Assembly (NCBI GenBank): GCA_012656075.1
Contig: JAAKBF010000012.1
Coordinates: 558,001 to 622,000, forward strand
DNA from: Phytophthora hibernalis
Lineage: Eukaryota > Oomycota > Peronosporomycetes > Peronosporales > Peronosporaceae
Reading direction: 5' to 3'
DNA: 64,000 bases
Shown piece after piece: positions 32,901 through 42,960 of this stretch. Both the position numbers and the translations under genes were made by a program. Position 1 is the first letter of the stretch. Each line of letters opens with the position of its first letter. A model generated the notes under the pieces. The model did not search any database. It saw only the letters and a program-made list of their open reading frames with translations, and had not been told where the DNA came from.

Positions 32901-34020
32901 AACCACTGCTCGTACAGCTTGCTTTCACGCTTCAGCAACGTGTCATCCCGACACTCGGCGTACGCTAGCACTTGCCATTCGTCGTACTTCGCCGATCGTA
33001 GCCGGGTATAGCCACGCCCTTGCGGGAGATCACCACGTGGTACCCATAGTACCACCGATTCGTGGTTGAAACAGTGAGCAACCCTCGGTGACACATTAGT
33101 CAGCCGGATAATCGCTGGTTATCATCGTTGAATCCTCGTCACTGTCGGCACGAGATTCCCAATCCGGCGAATCCACACCTCGTGGGTGTTCAAAGATGGG
33201 CGTCGTCGAGGTAGTTTGAACTCGTGCCACTCCCGTCCCGCGACTGACACATCCTCGGTCGGACCACCGACTACTTGTAGACCGTATACCGGGGCCTCAT
33301 CCGCGTTCAGGGACTTGATCTTAACGAGTGCTCGGCGGCGTGTCTCCATCACCTCTGGGTTTATTCCTCTAACCTATGACCGTGGTCTAAAACCTCCCGC
33401 ACGCGTAGTTTCTTCGCATAGGAAGCTGATATCACGCCATACTCGCGATTGAAGCCTCGGTAACCGTACCAGCAGCTTCCTTCGCACATTCCACATTCAC
33501 TTTACTCTCACCGAGGCTTGCGCTCTCTCTTCTCCATTTTCCGTCGATTTCACATAATCCATATTCAAGTCATCAGGCCGTTTGCACGAACCGTGAACGC
33601 AAACAAATAGTCAGCGTCCAGCGCAGGTCCGGCTAACTGTGGCAGCCCAATTGGGACCAACCCAGTTTCAGTTGGAGGGCTGCCTAGTTTAAATGACTCC
33701 CATAGACCAATTCTTGAAGTTCTGGCGAGAGGTCTTTCTTCTCCACCTTCGCCTTCAGAAGAGACGCTAGCTTTCGCACTTTCCGCGTCGTGGACTTGTT
33801 TGCACATCCTGCACCTCTTAAAACAATAGTGTGCCGAGTGCGTGATCCCACCACAGGCGGCACGGGCCGTATTGTCGGCGACCATCACGTCCGCCTAGGC
33901 ATCGGTTGTCTCGGTCGTGCGGGTATTGGTTATTCCCAACCCTCGGCCGGCGATTGTCAGTCCGAGCGAACGTTCCCTCGGCGGCGTGACGACGCTCCGA
34001 ATCATTCGCAGCAGCCATAT
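29920..34020 (-). mobile_element. Gypsy retrotransposon remnant, rearranged, no reverse transcriptase
   Basis: In minus-strand order: a gag-like zinc finger (CGGITHSAHYCFKRCRMCKQ, 33888 down); a post-protease region (EWHEFKLPRRRPSLNTHEVW and ESVVLWVPRGDLP); only then a protease piece (FELWV, DVVLGTDSMIPAGVRLDLFH, 32620-32360); RNase H (VVMSFDGSAKTEKNGGYGSC, VNLAEYAGMNNG, VVGDSRLAIQQSLG); the integrase zinc region and core (CHDSLEGGHQGIGRTYHRAK, LVSMDFVIPLPKSRRG, RHDRDPRFMSEVF); and a chromodomain-like end (YRFYPVVHVSRIKVV). Reverse transcriptase is missing between protease and RNase H, the protease lies after sequence that normally follows it, and there are many frameshifts. No long terminal repeats were found. 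Confidence 0.82.
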
Positions 34021-34129
34021 GACCGTGGTCTTCATCCGACGCATATTCGTCGTCCGAGTACAGGAACCCTGCGCAAGCCCAAAATCGCCGACCTGACTCG
34101 GCGAATTGTTGTGCTGTTGCGTGGAAGCC

Positions 34130-35250
34130 GAACTAACGACGTTTTCTGTGAATCACAACACTGTGACAATCACAAATAATGTTAGCATACGCGCACGGCC
34201 GACGCAGCAGCCAAGCATCTCACCTTTCGCGACTCCATGTCCACCGCCGCGGCCTGCACTGCGTCCTCGGCCTTGCTGGCCTCCGGCTTGTCGGGGTCCA
34301 GATTGTTGGGATCCGGCTTGTCGGGCTCCGGCTGCTTCGATCCCGACCTGATCACGCACTTGGTGTCGCGCGTCGCGGGTCTCCGCCGTCGCCCACTTCT
34401 CCCACGTGGCCGCCTCCATCCACGCGCGCTTCTGGTTCGCGGCCACTAATCATAGTGGCTACAGCAGCTGTAACACAATCCAACATAACTTAAGCACACA
34501 CGACTGACCCAAGAAGCGGCCAAGCACCGCACCTTTCTGGACGCCACGGCCACTGCTGCGACTTGCACTGCATCCACGTCCTTGTCCGGCTCCAGCTTGT
34601 TGGGCTGCTGCAGGATCGTGCCCTGCTTGATCACGCGCTTGTTGTCGCGCGTCACTCGTATCTCTGTCGTCGCTCACTTCTCGTTCACCATCTTGGTCGC
34701 CTCCGTCGCCGCGTGGTACTTGTTCACGGCTTTGTTCCATGTCACTGCCGTTCGTGTCGGTTGCTGCAGCCGCTGGAATAACGTGGTTAGCACACTTGCA
34801 CTAACTCAATATAATTAATCACCTTACCGGTCGCTTGAGCTGCATATTGGAGGACGGCGGCCTCGCCAAGAAGAAAGTCGACACCTTTTTGCCGTCTGGA
34901 TCGCCTTCTGGTCGAATATAGCGGTACCGAGGATCCAAACTTGTTCCAACGGGTACCAAGCTCCAGACTCTCCAGAGACTCGCCTGAGCGGGGCAGTCTC
35001 CGTGCAAAACCCTGTGCCCTCCACCAAAGGATGGACGACAGCGCGCGAGCGCGTTTACAGGTCACCAGGCGCAGATTACGCCCAGCTAGGAGGTTACGGT
35101 GTCCTGGGTTGTGCAGACCCACCGGCTCGTCGAATCGACGAGACTTGTCTTCGCTTGGTAGCGAGAAGTGCCCACCCCGACCTTGATCTCTTGGCGCTAC
35201 CAGACGGCTCCCTACAAGCTATGCCTCTCGGGGAACGACGGCAGACATAA
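34130..35250 (-). pseudogene. Multi-exon gene remnant with tandemly duplicated exons
   Basis: Two homologous exon-intron units lie side by side on the minus strand (about 34740-34470 and 34460-34150). Each has charged text such as RVTRDNKRVIKQGT / NKLEPDKDVDAVQ or DTKCVIRSGSKQPEPDKPDP, ends in SRK, and is followed by a short intron beginning GTGCGGTGCTTGG or GTGAGATGCTTGG and ending ACAG. Upstream, another exon (GTRWNKFGSS, KGVDFLLGEAAVLQYA) ends at an intron donor near 34830. The family is not recognised. The 5' end stops at the junction with the CRN1-tail copy at 35264. Confidence 0.45.
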
Positions 35251-35263
35251 TCCAGCCCACGCA

Positions 35264-35533
35264 GGAATTTCGAATGGTTCGTGCAATGCCGATTCACAGT
35301 GGAATGTACTCCTAATGGTTTAGATAAGAAGCCGAGTCTGGACCAAATCAAGTTATCCAGAAGCTCACTGCAGACGCTGCCACTGCTTTACTTAAGGTGA
35401 AGAAGACTCAAAATTCGAAGCAGTGATAAATGAATATCCTTATTAAGCACACATGCCTGGAATCGTTAGATTCAATATTACCGGTAGTAAACAATTCAGC
35501 TCAACGTAACTTGCTACTTTTGCTCCTTAATTG
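35264..35533 (+). repeat. Second copy of the CRN1 tail and 3' flank
   Basis: Direct copy of 6669-6943. The coding part begins mid-gene with EFRMVRAMPIHSGMYS and its stop; the rest of the CRN is absent. It joins the 200-bp repeat at 35534. Confidence 0.9.
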
Positions 35534-35750
35534 GCGAAGTCATTTGGACGGCGCTAACCTCGCATTGCGTGCCTTCCTTCGCGCTAACGGCGATATGTGT
35601 AGTGCAGATGCGTTCGTGTCGAATGAGCCGAATGAGTGAGAACAAAGCTGGCACAATATATTATTTTTATTGCAAAATAATTATTATTGTGCCGTGTCGT
35701 ATTGCACTTAATAATATGCAGCCAAACCATCGTCCGTAAAATAAAACATT
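35534..35750. repeat. About 210-bp repeat, inverse copy at 60785-60993
   Basis: Nearly identical in inverse orientation to 60785-60993. It contains an AT-rich core near a TTATTTTTATTGCAAAATAA stretch. At 60.8 kb it truncates an NTPase gene, and here it sits between a CRN1 tail and a membrane gene copy, so it marks two rearrangement junctions. Confidence 0.85.
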
Positions 35751-35774
35751 GTATTTTCCGATCCCTGAGCTAAA

Positions 35775-37220
35775 CGGACGATTGACGGGCCAAAGGAGTT
35801 CATGTGTTCTGCCACGCAAGAAACATAAAATCTCTCCTCGCTACATACCTGTCAACTTTTAAGTCGAAGGAAACTGAGAGTCTGTTTTCGATAGCAGTGT
35901 GGGCTTGGATCTGCTAGTCACTTTGGCTCGTAATGCTGAATGTCGCTCCAAACGCGACAAAAAACATCGTGACGGATACAACAAACCTGGACGAAGGAGT
36001 GGTCCTGTGACGCTTTGTGGACGCCCCACCACCACTATTTTGGACTGCTACGATCTGACTGTCGCTCGTTGGTGTATGCTACATTTTCGTCTTGATCGAG
36101 CTGGTGCCTATCCAGTATTCTACGCTTTCCATGGAAAGGAAGAGACAAACTTCCGGAAATGCAGGAGATGTCTGGACCCCTCTCCGGTGTTTTTCGTCAA
36201 CACTTGCTTCAATCTCTCACAGGGACAGCGTTGCTCACAAACGAGTGGTAACTATTATCGAACATGGCCACAGCGTCATGGTGCTGTGCTCAATCACTGT
36301 TATTTTCCAACTAAATCTAGTCATGATACACTGGATTTCCCAGGATTTTGACATGAAGCCGGTGGCGATCTGGTTATCGAGACTATCATGTTGATCCAGG
36401 CAGGAAATAAAATATAAAATTGTACTGGTTTCTCAGAATAACACGTAACTGCAATAATACTTATTGATATAGGATAAAAAACCAAAACATCAAATAGAAG
36501 ACTACCTTACCACCAAATAATACTTATTGCAGTTATTGTTTCATTTTTTGTCCTTTGAATGACGTTGGCTCCCAATGAGAATGATCTAATTCACTATAAA
36601 GGAGAAATCTGCGCGAGCTGGATCTTGGAATCATTAAATATGAAAATGAGTCAGTTGGCATGCCTATGGGAAGAGATGGTAGTGTACACAAGGACGATTT
36701 GAGTTGGAGGACCAACGTTTTTGTAGTAAAAAGGCAATGTACTTATTACGGGGTCGATTTCATATTTTACGGAAACCTTGGTTTGCCAATAATAAGTAAT
36801 TCCGTCAAGTATGTTTTCCGAGCCCCGGATCCAGGTTATGAAGACAGGGGCCTCAGTCCACCTGGTGGTGATTTAAACAGTTGTATTGTCTTTAATGCAC
36901 TCTCGTGTGCATTGGTGATGATTCTGCCAGAAACTATTCTAGCTGAAGTACTACTTCGAAGTATTTTATACTTCTTAAGTAGTATTGATCTCGTGTACGA
37001 ACGTTTTGAATTCGCCATATATCGTCCTATCAACCACGCTCTTTTATTTGTTCTTTCCAATCGTATCTACTTTCACGTTCGATCGTGCAAAATTTGCCAT
37101 CAACGTGGCCATTTTCCCTAGGATAGTTTGAGCAGGGCTAGTCCCGGTGAAAAACGTCAGGTCTCTCCGGATCATGTCCCGTTAGACTTCTTCACATGTT
37201 AGACATCAATTTAACGCTGT
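35775..37220 (+). pseudogene. Membrane-protein gene family, copy B
   Basis: It matches copy D from its second exon on: text such as TVARWCMLHFRLDRA, LDPSPVFFVNTCFNLSQGQR and CSQTSG before a splice-donor-like GTAACT. After an inserted element (36401-36827) follow CIVFNALSCALVMILPETIL, a probable membrane helix, YRPINHALLFVLSNRI and the tail STFTFDRAKFAINV in a second frame. Several frame changes and the insertion make this copy non-functional. Its 3' end faces the 3' end of the CRN-type gene at 37620. Confidence 0.6.
36401..36827. mobile_element. 427-bp insertion with 8-bp target duplication
   Basis: GATCCAGG occurs at 36393-36400 and 36828-36835. Copies C and D of the same gene lack the intervening 427 bp, giving a clear empty-site comparison. 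The insert begins CAGGAAATAAAA and ends GAGCCCCG; terminal inverted repeats are weak. An 8-bp duplication is typical of hAT-type elements. Confidence 0.75.
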
Positions 37221-37619
37221 GTTAACGCCTCCGCAACGTTGTAGAACTCATCAAGGATTCGAAATAACAGCAGAGCAGCATTTATTCGAGGCGGAATCGC
37301 GTTGCAGTGGACATTTGCGTGATTTTCGCAGCGTTTTTGGCGGGGTTTGTCGAGGAGAGTATGTGAACTTTGGTAGCCTGTCAACAGCATTCGAAAGCAC
37401 AAATATGAATCAGCCTCAAGACGAATTCATTTACGCAATATCCATGCATCATGCTACTTTGTCTGCTACGTTTGTTGGATTCTTCCGCTCTTCGTAGGTT
37501 TTCGGCGCAATATCTTGATCAATCATCACCAACTTTCTGTGACGGGTAGATGCTCTTACTACCGTAGCTCTGACATATTCCTGAGCAAACTGTAATACCG
37601 ACAAATACGATCGCTTCGT

Positions 37620-39918
37620 AACTTGTCGTTAAACGCGTTGGTGCTTGCGCAGATCGCTCCCTTGTCCTTCTTGTTCTCGTTTGTTGGTGGAGAGTGGATG
37701 TTGGTACCCGCACTCTTCCTCTTCATTTTGACCTCCCACGCAAGCTGCTGGTGCATGGTTGCAATACCCTGGTGCGTCCACAAGTCCTTGAGACGCAATC
37801 CTTTTCAAGCCCTCGTCTGTCATCGCTTTGGACAAAACTGCCCTACCAGTCGACCGATATTCGTACTCCACATCACGACGATGACGTAAGTCACCATCTA
37901 CGAGCGCCATAGGATCCCACACGGATTCTGCGAGACTTGTCAATCTGGAAGCCACTTCCTCATCTAGAAACGGGTACGCTTCACGACGCAGCGAGCAATA
38001 GCACATCGTGAACCCGAACTCCGGGGATGCCGTGTTCGCTTCGTCCGAATCGTTCAATTGCTTGGCATAAATGAACCGATACTTCGAGCTGTTTTGTTCA
38101 TGGACGTTCATGTGAATGACGTCACGGAAAGGTTTCTTGCTCAGCGGATTCGCAGGAGGGTTTCTTTCGGCGGGTTCGCAGCATGGTTTCCTTCCGCTGG
38201 GTCCTCTTTCGACTCTTCATCCTCGTCGTCCTTCATCTTCTTCTTCTTCGTCTGCTCCTCGTCCTCCTTCTTCGGCTTCTTCTTCTTCTCTCCAAACACG
38301 AACGAAGGGCACAACTTGTTCGCTGCCGCCGTGGAAAACCCTTTGTCTGAAGGGTGTCTGTTTTTCACCTGTATCAAAATCATCGACGCCTCCGTCTTCC
38401 ACTCCGCCTTCGAGCCCACAATTACCTTTTCCTTCCGAAATATTGGAATCAACAAATCCGCTCCTTTCTGGTTGCGGGGAAACATCCCTGCGGCCCGACG
38501 CCCCAGCAAATACCACAGCGTATCCTCATTTGGAAGAAACTTCAGCTGGACGAAGTGAGTGAACCTCATTTGCCAGTCATCCCACTTCGAGCACCAGTCG
38601 TTAAAAGCCGTCGTTGTCTCTTGGTCTGGCTTGGCCATTTTTTCCTTCAGTATTGGCATCTTTCCAACACCCAGCTCTTTCAAGAAGTCCTGCACAAGTA
38701 TAAGCTTGCCTGTAATATCGCACTGATGAATCGTTTTTCACCCATCACGCATTTATCCATCGCAAGAAGCAGCACAATACGAGCGACCATCTCACCGACT
38801 TCGCCAGTATCCAGCGCTTCATCCAGTATCAACTTTTGAGCTGAGGCAGAATATACTTCGATAGAGCGTCATCATGTCCATACCACACTTTCATCGCGCC
38901 CAAGGTGAGTATTGGGTCTGACGCATAGCTGCTCAAGTGCCCGTCTTTCTCAAAATTCACATATGCGAGGATCGCCATGAAGTCTGCGATGATCCTTGAC
39001 GCCAAAGCCGACGTCGATTTCGGTCGCACACCCAATCGACAGAGCATGGATGCAACACCAAACATCGTATCCTCGTTGTAGCATCCGCGTCGACTTTTCA
39101 GGTCGCACCCCAGTAGCAGTTTGTTCGCTGCAAGACGGACCACGTCAGCTGTAGTTGTTTTGGGAACTCCACATTTGACAGCTTGATCGGTGAACGTCCT
39201 CTCCCACATGGGACGACCCATCCGCTCCAAGCCTCCTTTTCGCTGCCAGTCAAGGTGGCCTTGTACGCGACGATATCAGCACTGCGATCTTTGCAACCCG
39301 TGCTTGGATTGCCCACGCAAACCTTATGTCTTCGTTTCAATTTCCAACATTTCGGAATCTGCCATCTCTCCTGCTTCCAACATCACTTCATCCCGCTCTG
39401 CTTCGCTCACCACTTCGTCATCATCTCGCTTCCTTTTCTTCAGATCAGTCATAATATTTGCGCAATGCGTTCGCCAAAGCACATCCATCGTGTGAGTAAG
39501 CACAAAAGGCGGGAACGATGCTCGCTCCTGGTGTTTACACTTTCCAGACCATGGCCTCATCGATGACGACTGAGCTGGATACACAATGTTGGGGTTCGTA
39601 TCCACGAGTACTCCGAAAATGCTCCCTCCAGTGTTGATTTGATTGTTCGCAAGAACGAGAGCCTCGCACAGCAATTGAAGGTAGTTGATGCTGTTGTGTT
39701 CGAGAGTAAGCAGGGACCTGGCTTCGTCAATGGCCAAGATCACCAGTGGCGCGTTCGAATCCTCGGTGTCGTAGTTCTCCTTCACTGTTTCCTCGGACGC
39801 CTCCAAATGATCTGCCACGGAATTATCGGCGCTGGCGTCTGTGAAAAGCTTCGTCCACTCTCTCTCTGAATGTCCGTGCGATGCTTGTGTGCGTGACGGT
39901 ATATCGCTTGCAGACGTC
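37620..39918 (-). pseudogene. CRN/RHS-type NTPase-nuclease, copy B (5' truncated)
   Basis: This is the longest copy of the family's 3' part. The minus strand enters at 39918, where LRR-type repeat sequence replaces the 5' end and P-loop. It then reads LVILAIDEARSLLTLEHNS (Walker B-like DEA), FPPFVLTHTMDVLW, a basic linker (LKKRKRDDDEVV), the helical block (ANKLLLGCDLKSRRGCYNED), FNDWCSKWDDWQMRF and the nuclease-like core GADLLIPIF ... MILIQVKNR. A highly charged tract (EKKKKPKKEDEEQTKKKKMK) follows, absent from copy A. Frame shifts lie near 39330, 39225, 38830, 38715, 38140 and 37745. The tail (PPTNENKKDKGAICASTNAF) ends by 37620. Confidence 0.72.
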
Positions 39919-40372
39919 CTAGAAACCCATTGCAACACCAGGTACCACGATCGGAAACTGCAACAGACTTGAGATGGGTAGCGGAAGAAAAGTCAAAGCC
40001 GCCAGAAAGCCAGACGCTCGAGATTCTGGGGGTGATCGAAAGGACGAGAAAACACGCTAATGCAAGCGATTTGACGTTTGTGAGTCCTCAGAATGAAGGT
40101 AGTTTAGTCATGGGAGCGAGCACCGCAAAAGTGAATGAACGTGAGTGAAGCCATATCATCGAACATATCGTCAGGTAGGACCACTACGGGACTGGGAAAT
40201 TCACTTTCAAGATGCCTACGCATTCCACAACGAGTTAGTTCCTAGATGATAATCATCACATGCAACAAACATACCTACAATACTCGAGTTTCTTAAACTT
40301 TAATCCAATCGGAAAAAGATTGCGTGTGAGAATATATTCCAGCGACCTGAAACCAGTAGAAATATCAGTCTC
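39919..40372 (-). pseudogene. LRR-protein gene fragment, copy 4
   Basis: It matches 3911-4402 in the same orientation. Minus-strand text includes VVVLPDDMFDDMASLTFIHF in the LRR pattern. It ends at 39919, fused to the truncated CRN-type gene, marking a deletion or insertion junction. Confidence 0.6.
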
Positions 40373-41465
40373 GGGAGTAAACCAATAGACGGTTGGAACT
40401 AATAGCGTCGTACAGATGCCTTAAATTTGTGTTGTGGATATCTTGTAAATTACCCAAGCTGTGAAAATATACACGTGTATCACTGTTTATACGGCCGCAA
40501 GATGCGCAAGCACAGATTTCGGTTGGGAAAATAAAATTTCCGAGAAAATGGCGGAGGCGTTGTACAGTGTAAATATATAGCATCCCCTCGTTAGGGAACT
40601 ACTTCGGCTCATGCGCCGATCATGGCAGATCTTCGTTTTGGTGGTAAACGGTCTAGGCCTCATCTGAGAACAAAACTACTTAGCTTCCATCATACACTGG
40701 ATCACTAAACGTTTCTAAACAAAATGTACATGTCTTACTCTGATGCTTGAATAACAGCCTCGATTAGCAGTTAAATCTGCTTGGCTTAATTCATTTGCTT
40801 GCAAAACCACCTCTGATCCCATTTGCTTGCGAACCATTGACCGTCATGAGCGAATCGAAATTGGCGGTGCAAACGAGGAGATAAAATGCCGACCCAAACA
40901 CCCAACTTGACCCGTATACGACCCACGCGAAAGTCTGTTGAAATACACATGTTCTTGAAAACCTACCTCCTTACACTAAGTTCGCACCACTTGCTGGCGA
41001 ACCATCGATTTGCTTGAAAAGACGCCACGAAATGGACTTGCTTGAAAATAATCCGTACCCATTTCGACAATCATATCAGCTGTCTCAGGAAAGTCGCTCA
41101 GCATTTCTGACATTCGATTTCTCGAACCCTGAAGCTGCTCATCAACATAAATAAATAAACCGGGATCGATCGTGTTTTTTTACCAAAACATTCATATGCA
41201 AGTGCCAGGCGAGGGCTATCAATTTCTGACCCTGGGGCATTTTCGCAACTTCGTCTCTCAAAAATTACTGCGCACTTAATACTCGCTCACCGAGCGCAAG
41301 TAATGTGTCATTAACCATTTCACGGGCACGTTTTCGCGCTCTTGCTGCAGCGTAGCACGTCCCTTTGGTTTTCGGACGACAGATAATCCGTCGTAGTGTC
41401 GCCGACTCATTGCCACTCTGACGGCGCTCTTCACGCTGCAGTGCCCGTCTTCTTTGTACGGCGCA
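40373..41465. other. AT-rich spacer, no gene seen
   Basis: No convincing coding frame. Several loosely repeated phrases around TTTGCTTG and GCGAACCATCGA occur between 40790 and 41030. Confidence 0.5.
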
Positions 41466-41469
41466 CTCT

Positions 41470-42400
41470 CTCACTAAGTCCAAAAGAAAGGAAGGGACTC
41501 AACGAAAGACTCAAGTCACTCTCTCCTTTTAACTGCTCAAAGCACATCCGGTCACTCCCTCTCATCTCAGTCAAGTTTACTACTACCATTTTTAGGTATT
41601 AGCCTATCACGTTTCCGAGAGGGCTTCAGGATCTCATGACGTCCCCGCTCTAATTGGTGTAAGAACAGTATTCACACGATAAAGTATTACTTCGAAGTAC
41701 TTCTGAAGTACTTCCTATCCCATCATTCGCACCGCTCTCGTTTAGATCAATTATCATCGGATAATCTAATCATGTTGAGTAGGCAAACCCAAAAGAGCAG
41801 CTACAACCCGCTCATTTTCATTTAAAATTCTACTACTTTAATGCTCCGTTAGAGGAAACCTGCAGCCCAACCCTTCAATTTCAGGATCACACGCATCACC
41901 TACACTTTGTGCAATCGGCCGTCGATCGGGAGGGGTTCGCCGTGCAACATGCATCTTGCCTTATAGCACATGGCCTCCACGCCACCGGGTCATACACACT
42001 GTCGATACATTGTCCCATTGCAAGGAGCAATAAGCTCTGGCGTAGGTGGGCCTTCTAACACTCCTACACCGAGGTTCGGACCACAAATGGTTGATGAAAA
42101 CTTCTTTATTGCAGCTAGCGTTGCGTCGGTTGCAATTTTGTCGTTACGATCGGGATCCATCCAAACACGAAACTGCGGGATTTCCCCAAACGGGATGCAC
42201 ACCACACTTGGCATTTTCAAGATCGCATTCGCCTAGAAACCCATCGCACCAGGTACCACGATCGGAAACTACAAAAGACTTCATGTCGGTAGCGAAATGA
42301 AAGTCAGGTAAACTGTACATCGCAGGCATGGACGCGAGAACCAGACGCTCAATATTATGTACATGTAGATGATCGAAATCAGGGACTTCCTCAGCACGCT
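41470..42400 (-). pseudogene. LRR-protein gene fragment, copy 2, with 3' flank
   Basis: 42400-41860 on the minus strand gives MPAMYSLPDFHFATDMKSFV, LGECDLENAKCGVHPVWGNP, IKKFSSTICGPNLGVGVLEG and PELIAPCNGTMYRQC: LRR end, cysteine-rich linker and tail of the same oomycete family as copy 1. Frames change near 42230 and 42000. The flank 41470-41860 matches the promoter-like block of the membrane gene (3510-3600) and an inverted copy at 48741-49200. This is the left member of an inverted pair around CRN2. Confidence 0.62.
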
Positions 42401-42960
42401 AATGTAAGCAAAATAATTAATTTCTGTTGCTCTAGCACACGCTCGACACTTTGACTTGCGGGTAGTTGAATGCAGCAGTTCCTCCCGACATGACAGAACG
42501 CAGTAAGTTGTCACAAACATGAAAACATCAACGACTTGCAAACTCTCGACTGCAGCGGACAACTCGATGGTGCTGACAGTAGTGACGTCGTCATTGCTGG
42601 CAGAGGGCCACGTGTCTGTGAAGTCTGGGTAGGTCGGATTTGGTATACTCTTCTGCTGCTGTTTCTTGGGCACTTTTGTTTGAATCGGCGAATTCATCCT
42701 GAGCTGGACAAGTATTACATGGAGTACCTGTACTACAGTAAAATATTGAGTCGTGAAGTAGTAGTAGTACTGAGTGCTACAGTAGGTTCTCAACCCAACA
42801 CTGGCAGTAAATATCGAAAAGTGCAAACTCTGCCTGTAATACCCTACTGAAAATCAAATCCACCGCAAACAGAAGTGTGAAAATCGACAAATGCCATTAT
42901 AAATCTTGCAACTAGCTTTTGGATAGGAGTGCCAGTGAATTCGCACTCGCGCACTTGGTG

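Noticed and set aside
40373..41465. tRNA or small RNA gene in the spacer
   Set aside because: No cloverleaf arms or conserved box sequences could be traced by eye.
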